A DNA stretch of 64,000 nt from Stutzerimonas azotifigens DSM 17556. GTDB lineage: Bacteria > Pseudomonadota > Gammaproteobacteria > Pseudomonadales > Pseudomonadaceae. The translations under genes and the position numbers were made by a program. Every line of letters begins with the position of its first letter. The first letter of the stretch is position 1. Shown piece by piece: positions 1 through 18,056 of the stretch. Under the pieces are notes generated by a model that made no database searches, was not told the DNA's origin, and worked only from the letters and a program-made list of their open reading frames with translations. Where the stretch lies: assembly GCF_000425625.1 (NCBI RefSeq), contig NZ_KE384407.1, positions 296,188 through 360,187 on the forward strand, read 5' to 3'.

Positions 1-447
1 CTGCTTGAGCGTGTCGCGACTCTGCGCGGCGAGCAGCCCACCGACCGGGTCGTGCTGCAATTCGCCCAGCAGCCGATCGAGGTCCTCGCGCGCCAGGTTG
101 GGCCGCGCCGCGTCGTGCACCAGCACCCAGGCGTCTTCGTCCACGCCCATGCGCAGCAGCGTCTGCAGCGCTCCGAGCACCGAATCGGCACGCTCCCTGC
201 CGCCGCGCGCACGGGTGATGCGTGGATCGCCGGCACAGGCGAGCTGCGGCCAGAACGGGTCGTCCGCCGCCAGGCTGACCACCAGCCCCTGCAGACCGGG
301 GTGCCGGAGAAGACGTTCGAGGGTATGTTCGAGGATGCTGCGCCCGGCCACTTGCAGATATTGCTTTGGCCGGTCGGCGCGCATTCGGCTGCCGATGCCG
401 GCGGCCGGAACCACGCACCAGAAGGGAGGTAACGGCACGTCGCTCAT
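1..447 (-). CDS. ispD: IspD, 2-C-methyl-D-erythritol 4-phosphate cytidylyltransferase (3' part cut by window edge)
   Basis: This enzyme joins CTP to methylerythritol 4-phosphate in the cytosolic MEP isoprenoid pathway. The first 149 codons are present and the C-terminus lies beyond base 1. My translation shows the nucleotide-binding loop PAAGIGSRM at residues 14-22, PKQY at 27-30, GGRERADSV at 82-90 and VHDAARP at 110-116, all typical of IspD. The ATG overlaps the ftsB stop codon by four bases, so the two are probably translationally coupled. dxr, an earlier step of the same pathway, lies about 19 kb away in the same block. Confidence 0.93.
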   Translation of the reverse strand, partial: MSDVPLPPFWCVVPAAGIGSRMRADRPKQYLQVAGRSILEHTLERLLRHPGLQGLVVSLAADDPFWPQLACAGDPRITRARGGRERADSVLGALQTLLRMGVDEDAWVLVHDAARPNLAREDLDRLLGELQHDPVGGLLAAQSRDTLKQ

Positions 448-722
448 TCGGTCAGCTGGTAGAGGGTTTCCCCCTCCTTGACCATCCCCAGCTCGTGACG
501 CGCGCGTTCTTCTACGGTTTCCATGCCCTGCTTGAGCTCCATGACCTCGGCTTCCATCAGCCGGTTGCGGTCCAGCAGGCGCTCGTTCTCGTTGCGCTGC
601 TCGGCGATCTGCCGCTTCAGATCGGTGACCTGGGCGAGACTCCCCTCGCCCACCCAGAGCCGGTACTGCAGGCCGCCGAGCAGCAGGATCAGGACCGCGA
701 ACAGCCAGTAGGGACTACGCAT
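444..722 (-). CDS. ftsB: FtsB, septum-formation membrane protein
   Basis: FtsB is a small bitopic divisome protein that pairs with FtsL and FtsQ at the septum. The 92-residue product starts MRSPYWLFAV, has one membrane segment at about residues 5-22, and then a heptad-rich coiled coil (KRQIAEQRNENERLLDRN and onward) at about 30-70. A longer reading frame exists upstream to 836, but its first 38 residues are not FtsB-like, so the ATG at 722 is preferred. It follows eno across a terminator and overlaps ispD by four bases, the usual arrangement in Pseudomonas. Confidence 0.93.
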   Translation of the reverse strand: MRSPYWLFAVLILLLGGLQYRLWVGEGSLAQVTDLKRQIAEQRNENERLLDRNRLMEAEVMELKQGMETVEERARHELGMVKEGETLYQLTE

Positions 723-834
723 GGCACACCTGGTACGGGCCGGCATGGAATGCGGCCGCCCTCGCAAGACGAAGGTACGCCCGGAGGCTTCGCAACAAGG
801 GGCTGCTCGAGGACATGAAAAAACCTGATTCATC

Positions 835-862
835 AAAAAAGGGCGGCATGCGCCGCCCTTTT
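835..862 (-). terminator. Rho-independent terminator downstream of eno
   Basis: A perfect 11-bp stem (837-847 paired with 852-862, GGGCGGC core) with an ATGC loop is followed on the minus strand by a run of six T. It sits 13 bases after the eno stop codon, so it should end eno transcription before ftsB. Confidence 0.88.
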
Positions 863-874
863 ATCACGCTGCCA

Positions 875-4827
<3,953 letters not shown>

Positions 4828-6138
4828 CTACCAGCTCAAACTTGCGTGGCCGGCCGGCGGCGCCCAGCGCAGCAGCGGCCCATCCGCCCCCGCCGGCGCC
4901 AGGTTGGCCACCGCCAGCAGCGTCTCGCCCCGGTAGACCAGCGGCACCCGGCTGCGCAGGAACGGCGGCCAGCCCTGTTCGTTGAGCAGACGCTTGAGGT
5001 CGCGCCGGCCCCGCCCGGGAACGTGCAGGCGCTCGCCGCCCTTTCGGTAGCGCACCTCGAGACCGTCGTCGCCGAACGACGGCAAGGCTTCCAGGCGACC
5101 GTTGCCGGGCAGCTCGAGGGCCATCGACGGCACCGCCCAGCGCACCGGCAAAGGTGTCTCCAGCCAGGCGTCGGCGACCAGCCAGATACGGTCGCGCGAG
5201 CGCTGCAGCTCGGCGCCGAACAGTTTCCAGCGCGGACTGGCGTCGGGGGCCGCGTCGCGCAGGCTGTCCCAGCCGGCCCAGTGGACGCTGTCGGGCAGCC
5301 GCGTGAAGGCCGCCAGCCAGTGCCGCAGCGCATTGCGCTGGCGCGCCGGCGACAGGGAGCGCAGCGGTTCGAGCGCCAGGCTCGGCACCGGCAGCCAGGG
5401 CAGCGGCGCCTCGCCCTGCGCGGCCAGCAGGTCGGCGCGCGCCAGTTCGTCGAGCAGTCCGCCCGCTTCCGCCAGGTGCCGCGCCGCCCGCGCGATGTTC
5501 GTCGAAGCCTGCGGCCAATGCGCCTGCAGGGCCGGCATCACGACCCGGCGCAGATGATTGCGCGCCAGGGCGCAGTCGGCGTTGCTCGGGTCCTCCACCC
5601 ATTCCAGCGCCTGCGCACGCGCATGGGTTTCCAGCTCGGCGCGGGTGAAGCCGAGCAGCGGACGCAGCAGGGTGCCATTGGCGAAAGCACGCTGCGCCGG
5701 CATGCCCGCCAGTCCCCGCACCCCGGCCCCGCGCAGCAGCCGAAACAGCACGGTCTCGGCCTGGTCGTCGCGGTGCTGGGCGGTCAGCAGCACCTCGCCG
5801 GGCTGCATGCCCTTGGCCAGCGCCGCATAACGGGCGGCGCGCGCCTGCGCTTCGACACTCGGCCCGGGTGCGACCCGGACCCGGGCCACTTCCAGCGGCA
5901 CCGACAGCCGCTCGCACAGCCGCCGGCAGTGCTCGGCCCAGGCGTCTGCGCCAGGCTGCAGGCCGTGATGCACGTGCACCGCCGTGAGCGCCGGCAATGC
6001 CTGCGTGCGCCTCAGCTCGGCGAGCAGATGGAGAAGCACGGTGGAATCGAGCCCGCCGGAGAGCGCGAGGCGGAAGGCCGGCGCATCGAGCCAGGGGCGG
6101 AGGACGGAGAACAGGCGGGAAGACAGCGGATCGGACAT
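4828..6138 (-). CDS. tilS: TilS, tRNA(Ile)-lysidine synthetase
   Basis: TilS attaches lysine to C34 of the CAU-anticodon tRNA-Ile, changing its codon and amino-acid identity. The 436-residue product carries the PP-loop ATP site SGGLDS at residues 27-32 and, further in, QHRDDQAETVLFRLLRGAG, a typical TilS segment. The start is set at MSDPLSSRLF; the open frame continues about 29 codons upstream but that part is arginine- and cysteine-rich and non-conserved. The gene follows accA by 93 bases and precedes pyrG. Confidence 0.94.
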   Translation of the reverse strand: MSDPLSSRLFSVLRPWLDAPAFRLALSGGLDSTVLLHLLAELRRTQALPALTAVHVHHGLQPGADAWAEHCRRLCERLSVPLEVARVRVAPGPSVEAQARAARYAALAKGMQPGEVLLTAQHRDDQAETVLFRLLRGAGVRGLAGMPAQRAFANGTLLRPLLGFTRAELETHARAQALEWVEDPSNADCALARNHLRRVVMPALQAHWPQASTNIARAARHLAEAGGLLDELARADLLAAQGEAPLPWLPVPSLALEPLRSLSPARQRNALRHWLAAFTRLPDSVHWAGWDSLRDAAPDASPRWKLFGAELQRSRDRIWLVADAWLETPLPVRWAVPSMALELPGNGRLEALPSFGDDGLEVRYRKGGERLHVPGRGRRDLKRLLNEQGWPPFLRSRVPLVYRGETLLAVANLAPAGADGPLLRWAPPAGHASLSW

Positions 6139-6231
6139 GGCCCGGCCCCCGATGCAGGTGGCGCACCGGCAAGGCGATGCGCAACTTCGGCGACGAGTGC
6201 GGGGCGGCGCAACGCCGCCCCGCATGCGCCA

Positions 6232-7182
6232 TCAGGCGACGCCGTAGCTCATCAGGCGCTCGTAGCGCTCGGCCAGCAGCGTCTCGGTGTCGCGGCCGCG
6301 CAGCTCGTCGAGCTGCAGGCGGAAGGTCTCGCGCATGGCTTCGGCCATCACCGCCGGGTTGCGGTGGGCGCCGCCCAGCGGCTCGGAAATGACCTTGTCG
6401 ACGATGCCCAGGCCCTTCAGCCGCTCGGCGGTGATGCCCATGGCCTCGGCGGCATCCGGCGCCTTCTCCGCGGTCTTCCAGAGGATCGACGCGCAGCCTT
6501 CCGGGGAGATCACCGAGTAGGTCGAATACTGCAGCATGTTCAGCCGGTCGCAGACGCCGATGGCCAGCGCGCCGCCGGAGCCGCCCTCGCCCACGACGGT
6601 GGCGATGATCGGCGTCTTCAGCCGCGCCATCACGCGCAGGTTCCAGGCGATCGCCTCGCTTTGGTTGCGCTCCTCGGCGTCGATGCCCGGGTAGGCGCCG
6701 GGCGTGTCGATGAAGGTGAGGATCGGCAGCTTGAAGCGCTCGGCCATTTCCATCAGCCGGCAGGCCTTGCGGTAGCCTTCCGGACGCGGCATGCCGAAGT
6801 TGCGCCGGACCTTCTCGCGCACGTCGCGGCCCTTCTGGTGACCGATCACCATGACCGGCTCGCCCTCGAAGCGGGCCACGCCGCCGACGATCGCGTGGTC
6901 GTCGGAGAAATGGCGGTCGCCGTGCAGTTCCTCGAATTCGCTGAACAGCAGGCCGACGTAGTCGAGCGTGTAAGGACGACGCGGATGGCGGGCCAGTTGC
7001 GCGATCTGCCAGCTGCTCAGGTTGCTGAAGATGCTTTCGGTGAGCGACTCGCTCTTGTCCTGCAGGCGGGCGATCTCTTCGCCGATGTTCAGGGCGTTGT
7101 CGTTGCCCACCAGGCGCAGCTCTTCGATCTTGGCTTGCAGGTCGGCGATCGGCTGTTCGAAGTCGAGAAAATTCGGGTTCAT
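6232..7182 (-). CDS. accA: AccA, acetyl-CoA carboxylase carboxyltransferase alpha subunit
   Basis: AccA pairs with AccD to transfer the carboxyl group from biotin to acetyl-CoA, giving malonyl-CoA for fatty-acid synthesis. The 316-residue protein begins [16 protein letters not shown], as in other pseudomonads, with the carboxyltransferase core containing [17 protein letters not shown] and [15 protein letters not shown]. An in-frame ATG two codons upstream was not chosen. accD is not in the window. accA lies between dnaE and tilS, the conserved Pseudomonas order. Confidence 0.96.
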   Translation of the reverse strand: MNPNFLDFEQPIADLQAKIEELRLVGNDNALNIGEEIARLQDKSESLTESIFSNLSSWQIAQLARHPRRPYTLDYVGLLFSEFEELHGDRHFSDDHAIVGGVARFEGEPVMVIGHQKGRDVREKVRRNFGMPRPEGYRKACRLMEMAERFKLPILTFIDTPGAYPGIDAEERNQSEAIAWNLRVMARLKTPIIATVVGEGGSGGALAIGVCDRLNMLQYSTYSVISPEGCASILWKTAEKAPDAAEAMGITAERLKGLGIVDKVISEPLGGAHRNPAVMAEAMRETFRLQLDELRGRDTETLLAERYERLMSYGVA

Positions 7183-7308
7183 AGGCATCCGTCATGCGTC
7201 CGCCCGTTCGGGGCCGACGACTGGTCCGTATTTTTTTGCGCCCTACCTTACGGGACGAGCGGCTTGTGGTCGAACGAAAATTGTCCAGCACCCGCCCCGA
7301 TGGCGAGG

Positions 7309-10839
<3,531 letters not shown>

Positions 10840-10875
10840 GAACGGACCTTGAGCAGGGTTTGCGACAGGGGCGCG

Positions 10876-10881
10876 ATTGTA
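10876..10881 (-). promoter_or_regulatory. Possible -10 element upstream of dnaE
   Basis: TACAAT on the minus strand, 37 bases before the dnaE ATG, differs from the consensus TATAAT at one base. No good -35 hexamer is visible at 16-18 bases, so this is a weak call. Confidence 0.3.
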
Positions 10882-10952
10882 CCCCAATGAGGGCGGGCGG
10901 GCCGGCGATCGATCCGCAAGCGGGACGACGGCGACCGCGGTCGACAGGCGAG

Positions 10953-11591
10953 CTAGAGCAGCGGCGCGGCCGCGTCGGCCACGACCTCCTCCACCACCAG
11001 CGCCAGGCAGTCGCGCACCGGCGCGAAGGAGCGGCGATGGATGGGCGTCGGCCCGAGGCGCTGCAGCGCCTCGAGATGCACGGCCGTGGCGTAGCCCTTG
11101 TGTGCGGCGAACCCGTAGCCCGGGTAGCACAGGTCCAGCGCGTGCATCTCGCGGTCGCGGCTGACCTTGGCCAGGATCGAGGCGGCGGCGATCGCCGGCA
11201 CCAGCGCATCGCCCTGCACCACCGGCGCGCTGGGCACCTTCAGTTGCGGGCAGCGATTGCCGTCGATCAGCGCCAGGCGCGGCGTCACGTTCAGCCCCTC
11301 GACCGCCCGCTGCATGGCCAGCATGGTCGCATGCAGGATATTCAGCCGGTCGATCTCCTCGACCTCCGCGCGGCCCAGGCACCAGGCCAGCGCCTTCTCG
11401 CAGATCTCCTCGTACAAGGCTTCGCGGCGCGCCTCGGTGAGCTTCTTCGAGTCGTTCAGCCCCTCGATCGGCCGCGTCGGATCGAGGATCACCGCCGCCG
11501 TCACCACCGGGCCGCACAGCGGCCCGCGGCCGACCTCGTCGACGCCGGCGACCAGCTCCTCGACCAGGCTGAAATCCAGGCCCATCTGCAT
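10953..11591 (-). CDS. rnhB: Ribonuclease HII
   Basis: RnhB cleaves the RNA strand of RNA-DNA hybrids and acts at single ribonucleotides in DNA. The 212-residue protein contains the type-2 RNase H signature [15 protein letters not shown] at residues 16-30 with catalytic D18-E19, and ALIDGNRC further in with the next acidic residue. The start MQMGLDFS resembles the P. aeruginosa N-terminus. Its ATG shares one base with the lpxB TGA stop (TGATG), suggesting reinitiation of translation. Confidence 0.95.
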   Translation of the reverse strand: MQMGLDFSLVEELVAGVDEVGRGPLCGPVVTAAVILDPTRPIEGLNDSKKLTEARREALYEEICEKALAWCLGRAEVEEIDRLNILHATMLAMQRAVEGLNVTPRLALIDGNRCPQLKVPSAPVVQGDALVPAIAAASILAKVSRDREMHALDLCYPGYGFAAHKGYATAVHLEALQRLGPTPIHRRSFAPVRDCLALVVEEVVADAAAPLL

Positions 11592-12742
11592 CAGCCGCGC
11601 CCCGCCAGTTCGAGCACCGCCGCCGCGGCCTGGCTGGAGGCATCGCGGCGCAACGCGCGGTGGATCAGGTCGAAGCCCTCGGTCTGTACCTCACCGCCGT
11701 CGAGCAGCGGCGACAGCAGCTGCGCCATGGCCTCGGGGGTCGCCGCGTCCTGCAGCAGCTCCGGCACCAGCAGGCGCTCGGCGAGCAGGTTGGGCAGCGA
11801 GATCCAGGGTGACTTCACCAGCCGCTTGAGAATGCGGTAGGTCATCGGCGCCACGCTGTAGGCCACCACCATCGGCCGCTTGTACAGCAGCGCCTCCAGC
11901 GTCGCCGTGCCGGAGGCGATGAGCACCGCGTCGCAGGCGGCCAGCGCCTCGTGCGAGCGGCCGTCGAGCAGGGTCAGCGGCAGGTCGCGTCCGGCGACCA
12001 TCTGCTCGAGTTGCACGCGCCTCTCCGGGCTGGCGCACGGCAGCACGAAGCGGATGCCCGGGCGCAGTGCCCGAAGGCGTTCGGCAGCGTCCAGGAACAA
12101 TCCGCCCAGGCGCGCCACCTCGCCGCCACGGCTGCCCGGCAGCAGGGCGACGATCGACTCGTCCTGCGGCAGGTCGAGGCGTTCGCGCGCCGCCTGGCGA
12201 TCAGCCTCGAGCGGAATGTCGTCGGCCAGCGGGTGGCCGACGAAGCGCACGTTGACGCCATGCCGGTCATAGAACTGCGCCTCGAACGGAAAGAGCGCGA
12301 GCATCAGGTCGCAGGCCTGGCGGATCTTCAGCACGCGGTTCTGCCGCCAGGCCCATACCGACGGGCTGACGTAGTGCACGGTGCTGATCCCGGCCTGGCG
12401 CAGCCGGTGTTCGAGGCCGATGTTGAAATCGGGCGCGTCGATACCGATGAAGACGTCCGGGCGCGCCGCGATCAGGGTCCGCGCCAACCGGCGGCGCCGG
12501 GCGAGCAGTTCGGGCAGACGGCCGAGCACCTCGACCAGCCCCATCACCGCGAGCCGCTCGAGTGGAAAGTAGGAGCGCAGGCCTTCGGCTTCCATGCGCG
12601 GACCGCCGACGCCGATGAACTCGACCGCGGGATGGCGCGCCTTCAACGCGCGCATCAGGCCGGCGCCGAGGATGTCCCCCGAAGCCTCTCCCGCTACCAG
12701 CGCGATCCGCAGCGGCGCGGTCGGGTCAGCGGGTGATGCCAC
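11591..12742 (-). CDS. lpxB: LpxB, lipid-A-disaccharide synthase
   Basis: LpxB condenses UDP-2,3-diacylglucosamine with lipid X to form the lipid A disaccharide at the inner membrane. The 383-residue protein shows [16 protein letters not shown] at about 14-29, [15 protein letters not shown] mid-protein and [20 protein letters not shown] in the C-terminal glycosyltransferase fold. The start is a GTG at 12742; no ATG lies close by in frame, and the coding start overlaps the lpxA end by 17 bases. Its partner genes lpxA, lpxD and lpxK are all in this window. Confidence 0.95.
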   Translation of the reverse strand: MASPADPTAPLRIALVAGEASGDILGAGLMRALKARHPAVEFIGVGGPRMEAEGLRSYFPLERLAVMGLVEVLGRLPELLARRRRLARTLIAARPDVFIGIDAPDFNIGLEHRLRQAGISTVHYVSPSVWAWRQNRVLKIRQACDLMLALFPFEAQFYDRHGVNVRFVGHPLADDIPLEADRQAARERLDLPQDESIVALLPGSRGGEVARLGGLFLDAAERLRALRPGIRFVLPCASPERRVQLEQMVAGRDLPLTLLDGRSHEALAACDAVLIASGTATLEALLYKRPMVVAYSVAPMTYRILKRLVKSPWISLPNLLAERLLVPELLQDAATPEAMAQLLSPLLDGGEVQTEGFDLIHRALRRDASSQAAAAVLELAGRG

Positions 12743-13502
12743 GGGTAGACGCCTGGATGGAATCGCGGAACACGGCCACTTCGGGGAAAGCGCTGGCCGC
12801 TTCCTCGAGTTCGGCCAGCGCCGCCTCGACGGTCAGCCCCTGGCGGTACACCACCTTGTAGGCACGGCGCAGTGCCTGCATGACGTCCTGGCTGAAGCCG
12901 CGGCGCTTCATGCCCTCGAAGTTCATGCTGCGCGCCTCGGCGGGGTTGCCGAACACTGTGACGAAGGCGGGCACGTCCTTGCCGATCGCCGTGCCCATGC
13001 CGGAAAAGGCGTGGGCGCCGATATGGCAGAACTGGTGGACCAGCGTGTAGCCGGAGAGGATCGCCCAGTCGCCGACGTGCACGTGGCCGGCCAGCGCCGT
13101 GTTGTTGACCAGGATGCAATGATTGGCGATGACGCTGTCGTGGCCGATGTGGGCATAGGCCATGATCAGGTTGTGATCGCCGATGGTGGTCTCGGAACGG
13201 TCTTGGATGGTGCCGCGGTGAATGGTGACGCCCTCGCGGATGACGTTGTGATCGCCGATCACCAGGCGCGTGGGCTCGCCCTTGTACTTGCGGTCCGGGG
13301 TGTCCTCGCCGAGCGAGGAAAACTGGTAGATGCGGTTGTGCCGCCCGATCCGGGTCGGACCCTTGATCACGACGTGGGGGGCGATCTCGGTGCCTTCACC
13401 GATCTCGACGTCGGGCCCGATGATCGACCAGGGGCCAACCCGGACACCGTCCGCCAGCCTGGCGGCGGGGTCGACGATGGCACGCGGGTCGATCAGTGTC
13501 AT
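12726..13502 (-). CDS. lpxA: LpxA, UDP-N-acetylglucosamine acyltransferase
   Basis: LpxA adds the 3-hydroxyacyl chain from acyl carrier protein to UDP-GlcNAc, the first step of lipid A synthesis. The 258-residue protein is a left-handed beta helix of hexapeptide repeats (for example [16 protein letters not shown] near 20-35) with the likely catalytic histidine H121 in AHIGHDSVI. The helical C-terminal domain follows from about 190. Its ATG overlaps the fabZ stop by four bases. The fabZ-lpxA-lpxB order is the standard proteobacterial cluster. Confidence 0.96.
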   Translation of the reverse strand: MTLIDPRAIVDPAARLADGVRVGPWSIIGPDVEIGEGTEIAPHVVIKGPTRIGRHNRIYQFSSLGEDTPDRKYKGEPTRLVIGDHNVIREGVTIHRGTIQDRSETTIGDHNLIMAYAHIGHDSVIANHCILVNNTALAGHVHVGDWAILSGYTLVHQFCHIGAHAFSGMGTAIGKDVPAFVTVFGNPAEARSMNFEGMKRRGFSQDVMQALRRAYKVVYRQGLTVEAALAELEEAASAFPEVAVFRDSIQASTRGITR

Positions 13503-13939
13503 AGCTTGCGTTCCGCACAGATGATTTCGGCCGAGCAGACCGGCTTCTCATCGACGCTGGCCTGACATTCGAATTTCCAGATACCACGCTTGACGCTAAG
13601 GAACCTGGCTTCGAGGATCAACTGGTCGCCGGGCAGGACCGGCTGGCGGAAACGCAGCTTGTCCGAGCCGACGAAATAATAGAGCGTACCGTCGGCCGGC
13701 TTCACGTCGAGCATCTTGAACCCGAGGATGCCGGCCGCCTGGGCCATGGCCTCGATGATCAGCACGCCCGGCATGATCGGATGCTGGGGAAAGTGACCAT
13801 TGAAGAACGGCTCGTTGATGGTCACGTTCTTGTAGGCGCGAATGTGCTTGGCTTCCGTGTTCAGCTCCACCACCCGGTCGACCAGCAGAAAGGGGTAACG
13901 GTGGGGCAGGTATTCGCGAATCTCGTTGATATCCATCAT
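13499..13939 (-). CDS. fabZ: FabZ, 3-hydroxyacyl-ACP dehydratase
   Basis: FabZ dehydrates beta-hydroxyacyl-ACP in fatty-acid elongation and so competes with LpxA for the hydroxyacyl-ACP pool. The 146-residue hot-dog-fold protein starts [17 protein letters not shown] and carries the catalytic pair H49 ([13 protein letters not shown]) and E63 ([10 protein letters not shown]). The ORF extends 30 codons further upstream, but the conserved N-terminus fixes the start at the ATG pair 13939/13936. It lies between lpxD and lpxA. Confidence 0.96.
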   Translation of the reverse strand: MMDINEIREYLPHRYPFLLVDRVVELNTEAKHIRAYKNVTINEPFFNGHFPQHPIMPGVLIIEAMAQAAGILGFKMLDVKPADGTLYYFVGSDKLRFRQPVLPGDQLILEARFLSVKRGIWKFECQASVDEKPVCSAEIICAERKL

Positions 13940-14034
13940 GTTCAGGTGGGCCTGTTCAGAATAAGGGGGCCGGCCGGGCGATCGTCGCATGCAGGGAAGG
14001 CAGGAGCGCGACGACAGAGCAGCGTGCAAGGCAT

Positions 14035-15096
14035 TCAGGCATCAGAAGCAGCATCCGCCGGCGGGGTCACGGCGGCCAGGCGTTTTTCCAGTTGTTGCAG
14101 ACGACGCGCCATGTCGTCGAGGTTACGGATGCGCGCGGCGCTGCGCTTCCAGTCCGACGCGGTCTGCATCGCGGTGCCGGAGGAATAGGTACCCGGCTCG
14201 GTGATCGACCGGGTGACCATGGTCATGCCGGTCACGAACACGCGGTCGCAGATCTCGATGTGCCCGACCATGCCCACCCCTCCGGCGATCATGCAATGGC
14301 GACCGATGCGCGTGCTGCCGGAAATGCCGACACAGGCGGCCATGGCGGTGTGATCGCCGATCTGGACGTTGTGCGCGATCTGGATCTGGTTGTCCAGCTT
14401 CACGCCGTTGCCGATCACGGTGTCCGAAAGCGCGCCGCGGTCGATGGTGGTGTTGGCGCCGATCTCGACGTCGTCGCCGACCCGCACGCCGCCGATCTGG
14501 GCGATCTTCTGCCAGACGCCCTTCTGGTTGGCGAACCCGAACCCTTCCCCGCCGAGCACGGCGCCGGACTGGATGACCACCCGCTCGCCGATGATCACGT
14601 CGTGGTAGAGCGTCACGCGCGGGGCCAGCCGTCCGTTCGCGCCGATGCGGCTGCGCGCACCGATGAAGCAGTGGGCACCGAGCACCACGCCGGGGCCGAT
14701 CTGCGCGTCCGCTTCGATCACCACGCCGGGGCCGACGCTGGCGGAGGCGTCGACCGTGGCGCTTTCGGCGACCACGGCGGTCGGATGGATGCCCGCCGCT
14801 GCCGGGGGACGGGTCTCGAACAGGTGCGAGGCCCTCGCGTAGGCGAGGTAGGGATCGTCCACCAGCAGGGCCGTACCGGCGTAGTGCTCGGCCTCGGCCA
14901 CCGTCAGCAGCACCCCGCCGGCCTGCGTGCTCGCCAGGAACTTGCGGTACTGGGCGTTGGCCAGGAAGCTCAGCTGATCGGGGCCGGCCTCCTGCAGCGT
15001 GGCGAGGCCGGTCACGAGCGTGCCGGCCTCGCCACGCAGGGTCGCGCCGAGCCGCCCGGCCAGTTCGCCGAGCGTGAAGACTGTGTCGGCCGGCAT
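14035..15096 (-). CDS. lpxD: LpxD, UDP-3-O-acyl-glucosamine N-acyltransferase
   Basis: LpxD adds the second (N-linked) hydroxyacyl chain in lipid A synthesis. The 353-residue protein has an N-terminal uridine-binding domain (to about 105) and a hexapeptide-repeat beta helix, with the likely catalytic H242 in [14 protein letters not shown], plus a short helical tail. It sits between skp and fabZ. Its ATG lies one base from the skp stop codon, so the envelope genes bamA-skp-lpxD-fabZ-lpxA-lpxB are probably one transcript. Confidence 0.95.
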   Translation of the reverse strand: MPADTVFTLGELAGRLGATLRGEAGTLVTGLATLQEAGPDQLSFLANAQYRKFLASTQAGGVLLTVAEAEHYAGTALLVDDPYLAYARASHLFETRPPAAAGIHPTAVVAESATVDASASVGPGVVIEADAQIGPGVVLGAHCFIGARSRIGANGRLAPRVTLYHDVIIGERVVIQSGAVLGGEGFGFANQKGVWQKIAQIGGVRVGDDVEIGANTTIDRGALSDTVIGNGVKLDNQIQIAHNVQIGDHTAMAACVGISGSTRIGRHCMIAGGVGMVGHIEICDRVFVTGMTMVTRSITEPGTYSSGTAMQTASDWKRSAARIRNLDDMARRLQQLEKRLAAVTPPADAASDA

Positions 15097-15097
15097 G

Positions 15098-15601
15098 TCA
15101 GCGCATCTGGTTCATGCGCTCGATGACCTGGCGCGTGATGTCGAACTGGGGTTTGACGTCCACCACCGCACCGCGTTCGAGCACCAGGTCGTAGTCGCCC
15201 TTCTTGATCACCTCTTCCACCGCCTGGTCGAGCTTGGGCTTGAGCTGCTTGAGCATGTCGCGGTCGGCGGCGGCCTTGGCTTCGTTCAGTTCCTTAGACT
15301 GGAACTGGAAGTCGCGGGCCTTCTGCTTGAATTCCAGCTCGAGGCGCTCGCGCTCGGCCTGCTGCATCTTGTCGCCGTCCTTCACCAGGCGATCCTGGAT
15401 GCGCTTGGCGTCGCTTTCCAGGCCCTTGAGCTTGTCGAGCTGGGGGCCGAACTTCTTCTCGGCATCGACCGCGTAGCGCTTGGCGGCGTCGGATTCGAGC
15501 AGCGCCATCTGGTAGTTCATCACCGCGACTTTCATGTCGGCAAAGGCAGGGGTCGCCACCAGCAGGCTGGCGACGAGGAACATCTGAGTCAATTTACGCA
15601 C
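15098..15601 (-). CDS. skp: Skp/OmpH periplasmic chaperone
   Basis: Skp holds unfolded outer-membrane proteins in the periplasm for delivery to BamA. The 167-residue product has a signal peptide cleaved after ATPAFA (about residue 21), and then the long charged helices of the jellyfish-like fold (residues about 40-130, rich in K, E, R, Q and D). The mature part begins [16 protein letters not shown], matching OmpH-family sequences. It follows bamA by 48 bases, its usual neighbour and functional partner. Confidence 0.94.
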   Translation of the reverse strand: MRKLTQMFLVASLLVATPAFADMKVAVMNYQMALLESDAAKRYAVDAEKKFGPQLDKLKGLESDAKRIQDRLVKDGDKMQQAERERLELEFKQKARDFQFQSKELNEAKAAADRDMLKQLKPKLDQAVEEVIKKGDYDLVLERGAVVDVKPQFDITRQVIERMNQMR

Positions 15602-15649
15602 GGTTACACCACTCCTGAAAGGGATCGGGCGGGCGCCTGGCCCGCCTGG

Positions 15650-18001
15650 TTAGAAGGTCTGTCCGAGGGAGAACTGGAACACCTGCGGATCGGAATTGTC
15701 CGGCTTGACCACCGGCATGCCCAGGCTGAAGCTCAGCGGTCCGAGGGCGGTGATCCAGGTCACCCCGACGCCGATCGAGCTGGCCATGTCGCCGAAGTCG
15801 ATGTCGCTGCAATTCTGCGCGCCGGACGGGCAGTTGCTATCGAACACATTGCCCACGTCCCAGAATATAGAGGTACGCAGCGAGCGCTGGTCCTTGACGA
15901 AGGGCATCGGGAACAGCAGCTCGAGGCCGCCCTGGATGAGGACGTTGCCGCCGAAGGGTAGCGGATCCTGGTCCGGGTCCCTTTCCGTGCCGGGGTTGTG
16001 GCCGGTACTGGGCGTACTGCGCGGGCCGAGGCTGCTGTCCTCGAAGCCACGCACCGAATTGAAGCCGCCGGCATAGTAATGCTCGTAGAACGGCAAGCGC
16101 GAGGTCGAGCCATAGGCGTCGCCGTAGCCGAGCTGCGTGTGCATGCGTAGGGTGTAGTCGCGGCTCAGGGGGATGAACAGCTGGCCGTTGTAGTCCAGCT
16201 TGTAGAACGACAGGTCGCTGCCCGGCACCGTGGTCTCCAGCACGACGCTCTGCGAGTGCCCCCGGGTCGCCAGCACGCCGCGGTTGAGGGTTGATTCGGA
16301 CCAGCCCACCGAGGCCTTGAAGTTCAGGTAACTGTCGCCCTCCTGCTCGATGAAATTGAAGATTTCATCGACCGTGTAGCGGCCGGTGTCGATGGTGTCC
16401 TGCTGCACGGACAGGCCGAAGGACAGCCGCGAGGTCTCGCTGATCGGGTAGCCGATGTTGACCCCGGCGCCCATGCTGTCGACCGCGTAGCTGGAAATGT
16501 CGTAGTCCAGCTCGTCGTAGTCGGTGGTGCGGTAGAAGGCGTTGTAGCCCAGGCTGACGCCGTCCTCGGTCCAGTAGGGATCGACGAAGCCGAAGTTATA
16601 GCGGGTCTGGTACTCGCTGCGGGTCAGGCCGATGCTGACGCGGTTGCCGGTGCCGAGGAAGTTGTTCTGGCTGATCGAGCCGCCGAGGATGAGGCCAGCG
16701 TTCTGTGCGAAACCGATGCTCGCGGTGATCGAGCCGGAGGGCTGCTCCTCGACCGTGTAGTTGACGTCGACCTGGTCGTCGGTGCCGGGCACCTGGGGCG
16801 TCTCGACGTTGACTTCCTTGAAGAAGCCCAGGCGCTCGAGGCGCGTCTTCGACTGGTCGATCAGGTAGGTCGAGGCCCAGCCGCCTTCCATCTGGCGCAT
16901 CTCGCGGCGCAGCACCTCGTCCTCGGTCTTGGTGTTGCCGCGGAAGTTGATGCGGTTGACGTAGGCGCGCCGGCCGGGGTCGACCACGAAGGTGAGCGAG
17001 ACCGTGTGGTCCTCGTCGTTCGTCTGCGGAATGCCGTTGACGTTGGCGAAGGTGTAGCCCTCGTTGCCCAGCCGACGGGTGATCAGCTCGGAGGTGGTGG
17101 TCATCACCTTGCGCGAGAACACCTGCCCTTTCTTCACCAGCATCAGCGACTCGAGTTCCTCCTGGGGCACCTTGAGCTCGCCGCTGAGCTTGACGTCGCT
17201 GACGGTGTAGCGCTCGCCCTCGTCGATGTTGACGGTGACGTAGACGTCCTTCTTGTCGGGCGTGATGGACACCTGCGTCGAGGTGATGTCCATGTTGATG
17301 TAGCCGCGGTCGAGGTAGTACGAGCGCAGGCGCTCGAGGTCGCCGGACAGCTTCTCGCGGGCGTACTTGTCGTCGTTGCGGAAGAACGACAGCCAGTTGG
17401 TGGTCTTCAGCTCGAACAGGTCGACCAGGTCTTCGTCGGGGAAAACCGTATTGCCGACCACGTTGATGTGCTTGATCGCCGCGACCGAACCTTCGTTGAT
17501 GGTGATCTTCAGCGCCACCCGGTTACGCGGCTGCGGGATCACCTCGGTCTCGATACCGGCCGAGTAGCGCCCCTGGGCGACGTACTGGCGCAGCAGCTCG
17601 TTGCGCACGCCCTCGAGGGTCGCGCGCTGGAAGATCTCGCCCTCGGCCAGGCCGGACTGCTGCAGGCCGCTGAGCAGGTCCTCGGTCTTGATGGCCTTGT
17701 TCCCTTCGATCTCGATGTTGGAGATCGACGGTCGTTCGACCACGGTGACGACCAGCACGTTGCCCTCGCGACCGAGCTGGATGTCCTGGAAAAAACCCGT
17801 CTTGAAGAGCGCGCGGGTGGCCTCGACCAGGCGCCGGTCATCGACCGAATCGCCGACGTTGAGCGGAAGCGCCCCGAACACGCTGCCCGCGGAGACCCGT
17901 TGCAGACCGTTTACCCGGATGTCGGAGATGGTGAAGGACTCAGCGTGAACTTCGGTGACAATCAATGCGGACATCACCGCAGGTAGCAGCAGACGTTTCA
18001 T
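15650..18001 (-). CDS. bamA: BamA, outer-membrane protein assembly factor
   Basis: BamA is the essential outer-membrane insertase. The 783-residue precursor has a signal peptide (cleavage after TEVHA, about residue 20), five POTRA domains (to about 420) and a C-terminal 16-strand barrel ending in phenylalanine (QFSLGQTF), the signature of outer-membrane proteins. The conserved loop-6 motif VRGFED is present near residue 660. It lies between rseP, the sigma-E pathway protease, and the skp chaperone, linking it to envelope stress control; I do not see a confident sigma-E promoter in the 55 bases before it. Confidence 0.97.
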   Translation of the reverse strand: MKRLLLPAVMSALIVTEVHAESFTISDIRVNGLQRVSAGSVFGALPLNVGDSVDDRRLVEATRALFKTGFFQDIQLGREGNVLVVTVVERPSISNIEIEGNKAIKTEDLLSGLQQSGLAEGEIFQRATLEGVRNELLRQYVAQGRYSAGIETEVIPQPRNRVALKITINEGSVAAIKHINVVGNTVFPDEDLVDLFELKTTNWLSFFRNDDKYAREKLSGDLERLRSYYLDRGYINMDITSTQVSITPDKKDVYVTVNIDEGERYTVSDVKLSGELKVPQEELESLMLVKKGQVFSRKVMTTTSELITRRLGNEGYTFANVNGIPQTNDEDHTVSLTFVVDPGRRAYVNRINFRGNTKTEDEVLRREMRQMEGGWASTYLIDQSKTRLERLGFFKEVNVETPQVPGTDDQVDVNYTVEEQPSGSITASIGFAQNAGLILGGSISQNNFLGTGNRVSIGLTRSEYQTRYNFGFVDPYWTEDGVSLGYNAFYRTTDYDELDYDISSYAVDSMGAGVNIGYPISETSRLSFGLSVQQDTIDTGRYTVDEIFNFIEQEGDSYLNFKASVGWSESTLNRGVLATRGHSQSVVLETTVPGSDLSFYKLDYNGQLFIPLSRDYTLRMHTQLGYGDAYGSTSRLPFYEHYYAGGFNSVRGFEDSSLGPRSTPSTGHNPGTERDPDQDPLPFGGNVLIQGGLELLFPMPFVKDQRSLRTSIFWDVGNVFDSNCPSGAQNCSDIDFGDMASSIGVGVTWITALGPLSFSLGMPVVKPDNSDPQVFQFSLGQTF

Positions 18002-18056
18002 GAAGTCCTTTCTTATACAGACTGTACGAGCCGGCAGAGCACGGCGGCAGATGGGA